Shown: positions 1 to 7,538 of the stretch, one piece after another
Layout: each line of letters starts with the position of its first letter
How positions within the stretch are numbered: the first letter of the stretch is position 1
From: an uncultured Muribaculaceae bacterium
GTDB lineage: Bacteria; Bacteroidota; Bacteroidia; Bacteroidales; Muribaculaceae
Assembly: GCA_910586565.1 (NCBI GenBank)
Contig: CAJUIT010000013.1
Span: 13,078 to 77,077 of the forward strand
DNA length: 64,000 bases
Direction of reading: 5' to 3'
Notes under the pieces: model-generated
The model's database searches: none
The model's input: only the letters and a program-made list of their open reading frames with translations
What the model was told of the DNA's origin: nothing
Program-made: the position numbers and the translations under genes

Positions 1-2
1 CT

Positions 3-83
3 CCTGCCGCTCCCTCGCAGGAGGAGGTGCTGCTCACCGAAATCCGTGATCTTCTCAAGCAGCAGGCCGACAAGAAAGCCTGA
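3..83 (+). CDS. mscL: MscL C-terminal end (partial)
   Basis: The reading frame is open from the left edge and ends at TGA 81-83. The visible 26 residues contain EEVLLTEIRDLLK, the conserved C-terminal helix of the large-conductance mechanosensitive channel MscL, which opens under membrane tension to release solutes during osmotic downshock. The proline/alanine-rich linker before it (PAAPSQ) is also typical. Only the cytoplasmic tail is present, so the membrane part cannot be checked. A loose inverted repeat at 104-115 and 140-150 follows, but it has no T-run, so it is not called a terminator. Confidence 0.85.
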   Translation, partial: PAAPSQEEVLLTEIRDLLKQQADKKA

Positions 84-165
84 TTCGCACATAGTGTTCT
101 ACAGCGCCCGCAGCCCTGTTCTTAGCATTAGATAATTCCGGCTGTGGCGCAACCATCTGCAACTG

Positions 166-705
166 ATGCAACCGATTTTTTTGATTGGCTTCATGGGAGC
201 CGGGAAAACCACTCTCGGACGGGCGCTCGCCGAGCGCTTGCCCGGGGTGGATTTCATTGACCTCGACGAGTGGATTGAGCACCGCGCCTCAATGTCGGTT
301 AAGGAGCTTTTCGCCGCCGTTGGTGAGGCCCGGTTCAGGCAGCTCGAAAAGGAAGCGCTTGCCGAAGTGGCCGCCCGCACCGATGTGATAGTCGGATGTG
401 GCGGGGGCACTCCATGCGGCGAAGGGAATATGGAGCTGATGAACAGCGCCGGGCTTACCGTTCTCCTTGAAGCGTCGCATCCAACCTTGCTTCGCCGCCT
501 GTTGGAGGCGCAGGATTCGCGCCCGCTGCTTGCCGGCCTCGATGAAGCGCAGCTTTCGGAGTTCATCACCGCAAAGTGTGATGAGCGTGCTCCCCACTAT
601 GGCAAAGCCCGGCTGAAGTTTTGTGCCGACCGTCTTGAAACGGCCGCCGAAATCGACGACAGCTGCCGCGAGTTCATGGCCTTGATTGCCGGGCGCGCCG
701 AATGA
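166..705 (+). CDS. aroK: Shikimate kinase
   Basis: This 179-residue protein has the normal size for AroK, the cytoplasmic enzyme that phosphorylates shikimate with ATP in aromatic amino acid synthesis. The Walker A loop GFMGAGKTT sits at residues 8-16. The shikimate-binding DLDEWIE follows at about 32-38 and GCGGGTP at about 77-83, and a lid region rich in arginine lies around residue 115-120. The ATG at 166 gives the standard start just before the P-loop strand. It is followed 33 bases later by the alanine dehydrogenase gene on the same strand, so the two may share a transcript. Confidence 0.93.
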   Translation: MQPIFLIGFMGAGKTTLGRALAERLPGVDFIDLDEWIEHRASMSVKELFAAVGEARFRQLEKEALAEVAARTDVIVGCGGGTPCGEGNMELMNSAGLTVLLEASHPTLLRRLLEAQDSRPLLAGLDEAQLSEFITAKCDERAPHYGKARLKFCADRLETAAEIDDSCREFMALIAGRAE

Positions 706-738
706 TTCACTCACAGTTTCTAAAACACCTAACCACCG

Positions 739-1974
739 ATGTTACAGGTCGACTCCAACACCGTTCCAACCCCGCAGGAAGCTCCTGCCGAAACCGCCAC
801 CCGACGCCGTCGGGCCATTCTCGGACTGCCCAAATGTGAGAACCCGGCTGAAAAACGATTCCCGCTCACTCCCGAGGCTGTTGGAGCACTCACCCGCATG
901 GGGTTCAGAGTGAAAATGCAGGGTGGAGCCGCTGAATATATCCACTACACCGATGCGGCCTATATCAAGGCCGGGGCCGAGATTGTTGACCGCCGGGAAA
1001 CCCTGCAGGCCGACATCGTGATTCACCTCGCGCCGCTTGCGATTGCTGATATAAGGCAATTGCGCCGCGGTGCTCTTTTGCTGAGTCTGGCTAATTTCAA
1101 TCGAGTGAAAGCCGACGAAGTGATTCGCGAACTTGTGGCGCGGCGGGTGATAAACATCGCCATCGACCTCGTGCGCGATGAGAGGGGGAACCTCCCGTTT
1201 GCCGACATACTTTCCGAAATCGACGGCCGCAGCGTCATGACCCTGGCGGCTGCCATGCTCGCCGACCCGGTGAACGGCAAGGGGATTCTGTTGGGTGGCA
1301 TCGCAGGGGTGATTCCATGTGAGGTGACCATTTTGGGCTCATGTCTGGCGGCATGCGCGGCAGCACGCTCGGCAATGGGTCTCGGTGCTGTGGTGAGGAT
1401 GTTCGACGACGATGTTTACCGCTTGCGCACGGCTCTGCGTCAGCTTGGCGGAGGGGTTATAGGGTCGTCGGTTCATCCCCATGTGCTGGAAAATGCCCTG
1501 AGGTCGGCCGACATTGTGATTGTCACCGGCGAGGGGTGCGAAATACCTGTTGACGGGAATCTCGACATGGTGCTCAAACGCAAGGTGTTGCTGTTCGACC
1601 TGTCGGCAAATCCCGGCAGGGCCTTCCCGCGTGCCGCGTCAGTGGATATAGGGGGGCTGGATTGCGTAAACGCACATTCCGCCACAGGTTTCTCGATGTT
1701 CAACGAAGTTTCCGGCAACGGAAAATCGCAGCGAAAATGTTTTGTTAACCCCGGCAGCTCGGTGCCCCGCACGGCTGCAATGGCGTTGAGCGACACTTTC
1801 ATTGCATTGCTTAATCTGATTGCGGGGTGTGAGGATTCGGGTGCGATGCTCCCGCTCACTCCGGGGTTGCAGGAGGCCACACTCACTTTCATGGGAAAGG
1901 CTGTGAACGAGAAAGTGGCCCGCATGGCAGGTATGCGCTACACCGACATACGCCTGCTGCTGTCGCTTAGCTGA
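739..1974 (+). CDS. Alanine dehydrogenase / PNT-family NAD-dependent dehydrogenase
   Basis: This 411-residue protein matches the alanine dehydrogenase/pyridine nucleotide transhydrogenase family, which interconverts L-alanine and pyruvate with NAD. The N-terminal substrate-domain signature ENPAEKRFPLTPE is at about 35-47. A Rossmann segment around 180-215 (GGIAGVIPCEVTILGSCLAACAA in part) is shifted from the usual GxGxxG. The C-terminal NPGSSVPRTA stretch is typical of the Bacteroidetes form. The first 25 residues look like a poorly conserved extension and the true start could be a little later. I see no frameshift. Because the nucleotide-binding loop is not canonical, substrate specificity is less certain than family membership. 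Confidence 0.8.
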   Translation: MLQVDSNTVPTPQEAPAETATRRRRAILGLPKCENPAEKRFPLTPEAVGALTRMGFRVKMQGGAAEYIHYTDAAYIKAGAEIVDRRETLQADIVIHLAPLAIADIRQLRRGALLLSLANFNRVKADEVIRELVARRVINIAIDLVRDERGNLPFADILSEIDGRSVMTLAAAMLADPVNGKGILLGGIAGVIPCEVTILGSCLAACAAARSAMGLGAVVRMFDDDVYRLRTALRQLGGGVIGSSVHPHVLENALRSADIVIVTGEGCEIPVDGNLDMVLKRKVLLFDLSANPGRAFPRAASVDIGGLDCVNAHSATGFSMFNEVSGNGKSQRKCFVNPGSSVPRTAAMALSDTFIALLNLIAGCEDSGAMLPLTPGLQEATLTFMGKAVNEKVARMAGMRYTDIRLLLSLS

Positions 1975-2005
1975 TTATTGACAATTTATTTCACAAGCTG
2001 TTGAA

Positions 2006-2668
2006 ATGGCGAAAAGAAAATTCTATGTAGTGTGGGAGGGGCGTGTGCCCGGAATATATGAGGATTGGGATGACTGTCAGGAGCAGGTTCTCAACTTCCC
2101 CGGGGCGAAATTCAAGGCATTCGACAGTCAGATGGCAGCCACGATGGCATTTCGCGGCGACCCGGCCGACGAGGCTTCGATGATTCGCGCCATAGCCAAC
2201 CACAATGCCACTAAAGTGCGAAAGGAAAATGCGCCGGGGTCGTTGCTCGATATTCCTGAAATAAATCCCGACGCCATAGCCGTTGATGGTGCCTGTACCG
2301 GAAATCCGGGACGTATGGAGTATCGCGGCGTCGACGTGAAATCGGGGATTGAGCTTTTTCATGTGGGGCCGCTCGACGACGGCACCAATAATGTGGCCGA
2401 ATATCTGGCGCTGATTCATGCGCTGGCCTATCTCTACAACAAGGGTGACTCAACAACACCGGTTTACAGCGATTCGCGCACGGCCCGCAGTTGGGTGCGC
2501 AACCGCGGTTGCCGCACAAAACTTGAACGCACGCCGCGCAACGGAAAGATTTTCGAGATGCTCGGCCGTGCCGACGTGTGGATTCAAACCCACAATCCGT
2601 CGAACCAGGTGCTCAGATGGGACACCGATGCGTGGGGTGAGATTCCTGCCGATTTTGGGCGCAAATAG
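2006..2668 (+). CDS. Ribonuclease H with viroplasmin-type N-terminal domain
   Basis: This 220-residue protein begins with a caulimovirus-viroplasmin-like domain (KFYVVWEGRVPGIYEDWDDC, residues 5-24), an RNA/DNA-hybrid-binding module common before RNase H domains. The catalytic RNase H1 fold follows from about residue 90. VDGACTGNPG carries the first acidic residue, NNVAEYLAL the glutamate and YSDSRTA the next aspartate. It would degrade the RNA strand of RNA-DNA hybrids in the cytoplasm. This two-domain layout is frequent in Bacteroidetes. The gene stands 31 bases after the alanine dehydrogenase stop and is convergent with the TPR gene that follows. Confidence 0.9.
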   Translation: MAKRKFYVVWEGRVPGIYEDWDDCQEQVLNFPGAKFKAFDSQMAATMAFRGDPADEASMIRAIANHNATKVRKENAPGSLLDIPEINPDAIAVDGACTGNPGRMEYRGVDVKSGIELFHVGPLDDGTNNVAEYLALIHALAYLYNKGDSTTPVYSDSRTARSWVRNRGCRTKLERTPRNGKIFEMLGRADVWIQTHNPSNQVLRWDTDAWGEIPADFGRK

Positions 2669-2686
2669 CATGCCCTTGCGGTAGGG

Positions 2687-3508
2687 TTATTTTCTCAACT
2701 CATCCAACAGCGCGGTAACGTAGGGGGTGGGGTGCAGGCTGTCGGCTCGTGAAAGGTAGCCGATGGCTTTTTCTTTGTCGGGCAGGATTGATTGCCCTGA
2801 CGGGTTGCCTGTAGATGCGTTGCCTGTTGATGTGCGCCCTGCAAACCAGTTGCCGAGAATCAACAGCGTGGAATAGTTGGAGGGGTCGAGTTCGAGGATG
2901 TGACGGTAGGTGGCTATCCCCTCGTTGTAGTCGCCGGTGAGCATCAGTCCGTCGGCGAGAATGGTGAGAAATGAGATATTGTCGGGGGCGCCTTCGAGCA
3001 TAATGCGGGCATATTCGGTCATGCGGGCGCCATTGTTGCGGAAAGCATAATATTTAAGCAGATAGCCGTTGATGGTGCGTTGCATCCACGGATGAGCCGA
3101 GCGGTTGGCAAGCAGATAGTTCTCGAATAATTGCGGTTGGCCGATGTGGTAGCTCCATTCTTTCACGTTAGAGAAAATCGTGTCGAAAGGGATGTGGTTG
3201 TCAAGTGCCATAGTGGTGAGGCGTGTTTGCTCCTGCGGTTGGTTGAGCATGCCGTTGGCCACGATGGCGCGCCCGTAGGTCGATGCCACGGCAGGGCGCT
3301 CCTCAAGCATCAAATCGAATATCGCGGCCGCCGAAGCCCATTCCTCGTAGCTGAAAAAACGTCCGGCTTTTGCCTCAAGGGTGGGGTAGGGACTTACCGC
3401 CCCGATAGTTGCGGGGAACAGTGCGGCAACTATAATCAGCAATGACGCAGCCTTGCTGCGGATGGCGGCTGTGGTGGCGAGCCCGGGTTTGTGGTAGATT
3501 TGTTTCAT
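2687..3508 (-). CDS. TPR-repeat exported protein
   Basis: This encodes 273 residues from the ATG at 3508; a longer start at 3535 adds nine unlikely residues. Residues 17-38 (AASLLIIVAALFPATIGA) look like a signal peptide, so the protein is probably periplasmic or outer-membrane associated. The rest is helical with tetratricopeptide-like repeats, clearest near residues 180-225 (GDYNEGIATYRHILELDPSNYSTL, in part). TPRs act as protein-interaction scaffolds, and no catalytic motif is visible. A small repetitive patch of STGNASTGNPSG lies near residue 235. The specific role is unknown. Confidence 0.75.
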   Translation of the reverse strand: MKQIYHKPGLATTAAIRSKAASLLIIVAALFPATIGAVSPYPTLEAKAGRFFSYEEWASAAAIFDLMLEERPAVASTYGRAIVANGMLNQPQEQTRLTTMALDNHIPFDTIFSNVKEWSYHIGQPQLFENYLLANRSAHPWMQRTINGYLLKYYAFRNNGARMTEYARIMLEGAPDNISFLTILADGLMLTGDYNEGIATYRHILELDPSNYSTLLILGNWFAGRTSTGNASTGNPSGQSILPDKEKAIGYLSRADSLHPTPYVTALLDELRK

Positions 3509-3827
3509 CGGTTTCTTATATAAACGATTGAACACGTGATATAGTGCGGTTGTCCGAACATATTTTTTTCAAGAAGGGCACCAAATATCGCATATTTAAG
3601 GCTGTGGTTGCATTTAAGGCTGAAATGGCTCCCGAAAGTTGCGGGATTCAGCGTAAAACGTTAACTTAGCGAACGCATTCGCGGATTGCACGTGGAATAA
3701 TCCGGGCAATCACTGAATGCGTTGAAAAATCCTACCTATATATAAGCGGCTGTTCAAAATAACTTTAGCTTAAGGAACCACTGAGCAGCCGTATAGAAAT
3801 TGAACTTACTAATAATATCTTTATCGT

Positions 3828-4913
3828 ATGATTAACCCGCATCGGTATTGTGTGATAATGTGCGGTGGTATCGGCAGCCGTTTCTGGCCCTACAGCCGTT
3901 CGTCGCGCCCCAAACAGTTCATTGATTTTCTTGGCACCGGGCGCTCGCTGTTGCAGATGAGCTTCGACAGGGTTCTCCCAATCGTGCCTAAGGAAAATGT
4001 TTTTGTTGTCACCAACGAGATGTATGCCCCTTTGGTGCGCGAACAGCTTCCTGAACTTTCCGAAGCGCAGATTCTTCTTGAACCTGCACGACGCAACACC
4101 GCCCCCTGCATAGCCTGGGCAGCCTATCACATCGCAGCAATTGACCCCGAGGCAAGCATAATGGTTGCTCCGAGCGACCACCTCATCACACGTGAAAGCG
4201 TGTTTGAGCAGTCGATTGTAAAGGGATTTGAGTTTGTTGAGGCGCACGATGCCCTCCTCACGTTGGGAATCCGCCCCACACGTCCCGAAACCGGCTACGG
4301 ATACATTCAGATTGGTGCTCCCGTCAACGACGAGGGTATTTGCAAGGTTAAGACATTCACCGAGAAGCCGAAACTCGAACTGGCCGAAGTGTTTGTTGAA
4401 TCGGGCGAGTTCTTCTGGAATTCGGGCATATTCCTGTGGCGCGCTGAAACCATTATCCGTGAGCTGAAAAATCATGCTCCCGATGTGGCAGGCGTGTTTG
4501 AAAAAGGTGTAGGCATGTTTGGCACACCGGCCGAAAAGGAATTCATCGGTGCTAATTTCCCGGCGTGTGTGGGCATATCAATCGACTTTGCCGTGATGGA
4601 GAAAGCTTCAAATGTTTATGTTGAATGCGTGGAATTCGGCTGGAGCGACCTCGGCACATGGAGCGCCCTTTACGACAATTCGCCCAAAAACCGCGACACC
4701 AACGTGACGCAGAACTGCAACGTGCTGGCCTATAATTCAACCGGCAACATTTTTGCCGTGAACGGCGAGAAACTGATTGTGGTTGACGGCTTGAAAGATT
4801 ACATTGTGGCCGATGCCGGCGACGTGTTGCTCATTTGCCCCAAGGCCGAGGAGCAGCGCATCAAGCAGATGGTCAATGACGCCAACCTCGCTTTCGGCGA
4901 CAAATATCTCTGA
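3828..4913 (+). CDS. manC: Mannose-1-phosphate guanylyltransferase
   Basis: This 361-residue enzyme would make GDP-mannose from mannose-1-phosphate and GTP, feeding capsule, O-antigen or glycoprotein fucose/mannose synthesis. The nucleotidyltransferase signature GGIGSRFWP is at residues 12-20 with RPKQF about ten residues later. LEPARRNTAPCIAWAA near 88-103 and FTEKPKLELA near 180 are family hallmarks. The length fits the single-domain form without the C-terminal isomerase domain. The gene is preceded by 292 bases of non-coding DNA and followed by a strong terminator, so it is probably a single-gene unit. Confidence 0.93.
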   Translation: MINPHRYCVIMCGGIGSRFWPYSRSSRPKQFIDFLGTGRSLLQMSFDRVLPIVPKENVFVVTNEMYAPLVREQLPELSEAQILLEPARRNTAPCIAWAAYHIAAIDPEASIMVAPSDHLITRESVFEQSIVKGFEFVEAHDALLTLGIRPTRPETGYGYIQIGAPVNDEGICKVKTFTEKPKLELAEVFVESGEFFWNSGIFLWRAETIIRELKNHAPDVAGVFEKGVGMFGTPAEKEFIGANFPACVGISIDFAVMEKASNVYVECVEFGWSDLGTWSALYDNSPKNRDTNVTQNCNVLAYNSTGNIFAVNGEKLIVVDGLKDYIVADAGDVLLICPKAEEQRIKQMVNDANLAFGDKYL

Positions 4914-4940
4914 AACCGCACCCCAAATCGCCATAAAATA

Positions 4941-4985
4941 AACCGTGTGCCGGCATGATAAGCTCAGCCGGCACACGGTTTTTTT
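4941..4985. terminator. Bidirectional intrinsic terminator between manC and hepT
   Basis: A perfect 14-bp inverted repeat (AACCGTGTGCCGGC, 4941-4954, with its complement at 4967-4980) has a 12-base loop. A T-run at 4981-4985 follows on the plus strand. A T-rich stretch (TTTATTTTA) follows on the minus strand. It can therefore stop transcription from manC and from the convergent hepT gene. Confidence 0.9.
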
Positions 4986-5331
4986 ATTCAGTAGGCCTGT
5001 TTAGCAATAGCAACAGCTCTGTTTTAAGTCGCGGAATATGGTTGATGACAATCGCCCATAGTATATCAGGCTTTAAAGAGTCGTAGGCGTGGATTACGTA
5101 GTTGCGTGTATCTACGATTTTTCGTGCGGCAGTTATAGGAATGGATGGATAGACTTTCAGAATTCGCCCCATAGCTTCTCCTATGATTTCAATATTGCGC
5201 TCCACGAACTTGCGAAATACAAAATCGGATTCAAATACTTCATATTGTTTGCCGATGCGTTGGGTAGCACTCTCAATTTCGTTAATACACGTTAGAATGT
5301 CGCCGATGTATTTTGCGATGCGTTCATCCAT
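4984..5331 (-). CDS. hepT: HepT-like RNase toxin (DUF86)
   Basis: This 115-residue all-helical protein matches the HepT/DUF86 family of HEPN ribonuclease toxins. The RNYVIHAY segment near residue 77-84 fits the family's Rx4HxY active-site motif exactly. The gene overlaps the 3' end of the upstream nucleotidyltransferase gene by 8 bases, the usual MNT-HEPN arrangement. In characterised pairs the nucleotidyltransferase neutralises HepT by adding AMP to the active-site tyrosine; that mechanism is inferred here from family and gene order. Its stop codon lies on the edge of the shared terminator with manC. Confidence 0.9.
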   Translation of the reverse strand: MDERIAKYIGDILTCINEIESATQRIGKQYEVFESDFVFRKFVERNIEIIGEAMGRILKVYPSIPITAARKIVDTRNYVIHAYDSLKPDILWAIVINHIPRLKTELLLLLNRPTE

Positions 5332-5635
5332 AAATCAATTGTTTTGTTGAATCCAATTCTTGTTTGAAATATGGATTGCTGACAGCGTCATCACAAACCA
5401 TATCAATATCGCGTCCGATAACTTGTTTTAATTCTGCGATGAAATCAAAGAATATATCTGCCCAGTCGAGGTTTTCGCGGTTTATGGTTTCTGCGTCGAA
5501 ATTAACGGAGAAGTCAACATCGCTTTGGTCGGTGAAGCGGTCGGTCAATATTGAACCGAACACCCACAACTTTGCAACCTTGTACTTTTTGCACAAGGCT
5601 ATAATCTTATCCATGTTCATCTCTATTAGCTTCAT
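5324..5635 (-). CDS. mntA: MntA-like nucleotidyltransferase antitoxin
   Basis: This 103-residue minimal nucleotidyltransferase is the first gene of the two-gene toxin-antitoxin operon. The catalytic motif GSx10DxD is present exactly (GS at about 27-28, DVD at about 39-41, followed by F). A further acidic residue appears in RDIDMV. MntA proteins transfer AMP from ATP to the tyrosine of HepT and so block its RNase activity. Starts at residue 1, 6 or 8 are all possible because methionines are clustered. The promoter could not be assigned with confidence in the short upstream region. Confidence 0.88.
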   Translation of the reverse strand: MKLIEMNMDKIIALCKKYKVAKLWVFGSILTDRFTDQSDVDFSVNFDAETINRENLDWADIFFDFIAELKQVIGRDIDMVCDDAVSNPYFKQELDSTKQLIYG

Positions 5636-5703
5636 AGGGTAAAATAAAATCTACTGACCAATTAATGGCCGATGTTTTTTATGGAGTGTGTTCAGGTAGA
5701 TTG

Positions 5704-5952
5704 TCAGGCTTTTTCCGAGGCTTCGATGCCATTGTTTTGTTTTGCAAAGAAACCTTCGTAGGATAAATCCTCATCTAAATCGGGCCAATGAATCCCAAAA
5801 TGAGAAAGTTTGAAGTTTTGCCGTTCAGTCTCGGTGGACTCAGCAAGCCTATGGTAGTTGGAAAAACGCTCTTCGGCTCTGCGTCCATCTTTAAGCTCAA
5901 TCCAGACTGATGTGTCGGTGAGCCAGACATTCTTTATTTGAGAGCGATTCAT
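5704..5952 (-). CDS. DUF2442 protein
   Basis: This 82-residue protein has the DUF2442 pattern: an early VWLTDTSVWIELKDGR strand pair, then RLAESTETERQNFKLSHFGIHWPDLDEDLS, of which FGIHWPDLDEDLS is the family's recognisable tail. The gene overlaps the upstream DUF4160 gene by 4 bases, so they are translationally coupled. DUF4160-DUF2442 pairs recur in bacterial genomes and are often listed as putative toxin-antitoxin modules. Neither activity is demonstrated, so the role here is inference. Confidence 0.8.
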   Translation of the reverse strand: MNRSQIKNVWLTDTSVWIELKDGRRAEERFSNYHRLAESTETERQNFKLSHFGIHWPDLDEDLSYEGFFAKQNNGIEASEKA

Positions 5953-6194
5953 TTCTTTTCTCCTTTCTTGAAAAATTCATTCCAACGCTCAATGATGATG
6001 TCTTGATTTTCCTCAATAATGGACTCAATCATTTTCAACTCACTCTTCTTAAAACCGAAGTTTTCAACAAGTTCCAAGTCATGTACATTATACTTTGCCT
6101 CGGCATCGCCTTTAGAGATATGCACATGAACCGGTTCATGGTCATTTGACCAAAAGAAAAAACGAAATCCTAAGAGGATAAAGAGAGTTGGCAT
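5949..6194 (-). CDS. DUF4160 protein
   Basis: This encodes 81 residues from the ATG at 6194. The opening MPTLFILLGFRFFFWSNDHE followed by PVHVHISKGDAEAKY is characteristic of DUF4160, a small family that normally pairs with DUF2442. A longer start at 6218 is possible by frame, but a TATATTTG -7 box at 6216-6223 would put the transcription start downstream of it, which favours 6194. The two-gene operon sits beside the mntA-hepT pair, making this a small cluster of toxin-antitoxin-like modules. Function is unproven. Confidence 0.8.
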   Translation of the reverse strand: MPTLFILLGFRFFFWSNDHEPVHVHISKGDAEAKYNVHDLELVENFGFKKSELKMIESIIEENQDIIIERWNEFFKKGEKK

Positions 6195-6215
6195 AATTCT
6201 TCGATTTGTATAATG

Positions 6216-6246
6216 CAAATATAACCGATATTTCTCAGATAACCAA
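6216..6246 (-). promoter_or_regulatory. Promoter of DUF4160-DUF2442 operon
   Basis: On the minus strand a TTG (6246-6244) is separated by 20 bases from TATATTTG (6223-6216), the Bacteroidetes TTTG/TAnnTTTG pattern. Transcription would begin near 6209, about 15 bases before the ATG at 6194. Confidence 0.6.
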
Positions 6247-6375
6247 CAGGGTAATATAAAAGCAGACTTGGAATTGCTTCCAAATCTGGCGTTGGTGGAG
6301 TACCGTCCTGTGATGGGTATGAGTATCCCACTTAAATGCCTGGTTTTAAATTCTGTAATCTATTTAATTGAATTA

Positions 6376-6407
6376 TTTTGGCTTTTAATTTGTTTTCAAT
6401 ATCTTTG
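6376..6407 (+). promoter_or_regulatory. Promoter of the 6444 small gene
   Basis: TTTTG (6376-6380), 19 bases, then TATCTTTG (6400-6407) match the Bacteroidetes promoter consensus closely. The expected start near 6414 lies upstream of the ATG at 6444 and excludes the longer in-frame start at 6378. Confidence 0.65.
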
Positions 6408-6443
6408 CTATATATCGATATATTTCTTTTAAAAGATAATATT

Positions 6444-6731
6444 ATGAAAGGTGATTGCATAGATGAATATGATTTTAAATCCAAATTCAATACATCATTT
6501 GTGATGGATGCTTTTGAAAAACTCAATGATGAATTGGAATGCTACTTTGTAGAATATGTGCAAATGAGTGGGGAATATTTCATTATGGGAGTGTTGGATA
6601 AAATGGCAGAAAAGGGGCTGTTATTCAAATATTTCAATTCAGATGCGACACCTAAAGATTGTTTTCTGAGAGAAGTGATTAAACCTCATTTACAGAATGT
6701 CAACAATTACCTAAAGATGGTAGAGTTATAA
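6444..6731 (+). CDS. Hypothetical small acidic protein
   Basis: This encodes 95 residues from the ATG at 6444, chosen because a good promoter ends at 6407 and the longer frame start lies inside it. The protein is soluble-looking, acidic and rich in aromatic residues (ECYFVEYVQMSGEYFIMG). It shows no signal peptide, membrane segment or motif I recognise. It lies between the small toxin-antitoxin-like genes and the tRNA gene, in a locally AT-rich patch unlike the GC-richer housekeeping neighbours, which suggests recent acquisition. Function unknown. Confidence 0.55.
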   Translation: MKGDCIDEYDFKSKFNTSFVMDAFEKLNDELECYFVEYVQMSGEYFIMGVLDKMAEKGLLFKYFNSDATPKDCFLREVIKPHLQNVNNYLKMVEL

Positions 6732-6968
6732 TTAAATTTTAATTCAAGTTATTGGTGGAAAAACGAAACGTGCAATGTTGAGTGACGCGGGATTGCTTGG
6801 AACGGCCGGTGTGTCAGTGAGTTAGCCTCGATATGGGCGTGACTACTTGAAAAAACGAAAAGTACATTTGCTTGGATTTTGCTTGGGTTTCGCTGAAAAT
6901 CCATTGTAAAGCATTGTAAATCAATATATCCCGATGTCAACGGAATATTTATGCAACCAAAAAAATAA

Positions 6969-7006
6969 AAAAATCAGCGAATTACAGATGTAATTCGCTG
7001 ATTTTT
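6969..7006 (-). terminator. Terminator of tRNA-Ala
   Basis: A perfect 17-bp inverted repeat (6969-6985 with 6990-7006, 4-base loop) lies directly after the 3' end of the minus-strand tRNA. It ends in a T-run on that strand. Confidence 0.85.
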
Positions 7007-7009
7007 CTG

Positions 7010-7083
7010 TGGAGTACAGCGGACTCGAACCGCTCACCTCGACACTGCCAGTGTCGCGCTCTAGCCAGATGAGCTAGTACCCC
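7010..7083 (-). tRNA. tRNA-Ala (GGC anticodon)
   Basis: The minus strand folds into a complete cloverleaf: a 7-bp acceptor stem starting GGGGTAC, a D arm GCTC/GAGC, an anticodon stem CGACA/TGTCG with loop CTGGCAG (anticodon GGC), a 5-base variable loop, and a T arm AGCGG/CCGCT with loop TTCGAGT. A G3:U70 wobble pair, the main identity element of alanine tRNAs, is present, and the discriminator is A. CCA is not encoded. The terminator follows directly. Confidence 0.95.
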
Positions 7084-7538
7084 ATGCTTGTTCTTTGCAG
7101 GTTGGCTCGCTTGCCTCACCTTTTGCGGTGCAAAGATAGAGCGTTTGATTTTAATGTGCAAATTTTTCGGCATAAAATTTTCGCTGAAATTCGTTGAGCC
7201 CGGTTAGAACCCATTAAGAGTCTGTTTGCTCCACGTTTGTGGGTTTTCGATAGTTCTTGTACTTGCATGCCTGAATGTCGGGCAGGAAAAGGGTGACAAC
7301 GTCAGGCTAAATAGAAAATGTTGAAAATGAACTGCGAGGGGATTTTTGATGGCATGGGAGTGGGTTATGTGTGGGTTATTTGTTAACTTTGCGCTATCTT
7401 TGGTGTGAAGCGGGCTTTTGTTGCGCCCGTGCCGGCAGTGATTGGGGCAGAAGCTGTTGCCCGATGTCGTGTGCCGGCTATGCCGAGTTTGTTTGATAAA
7501 AAGAAATGTAGCTATATAAATAAGACAGATTGTTGATC
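7084..7538. other. 455-bp intergenic region upstream of lysS
   Basis: No convincing gene is seen. A TAACTTTG at 7384-7391 and a TATCTTTG at 7395-7402 resemble Bacteroidetes -7 boxes and probably belong to the lysS promoter, but neither has a TTG at the right spacing. The region then becomes a leader of roughly 130 bases before the lysS ATG. No hairpin resembling a T-box or known riboswitch was recognised. Confidence 0.5.

Noticed and set aside
104..150. Imperfect inverted repeat after mscL as a terminator
   Set aside because: Stem has mismatches, the loop is 24 bases and no T-run follows.
7010..7083. tRNA-Ala as the attachment site of an integrated element
   Set aside because: No integrase and no partial tRNA 3'-end repeat were found in the flanking sequence.
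7530..7538. Earlier TTG start for lysS
   Set aside because: The ATG nine bases later gives the conserved MNILELSEQE opening and needs no rare start codon.
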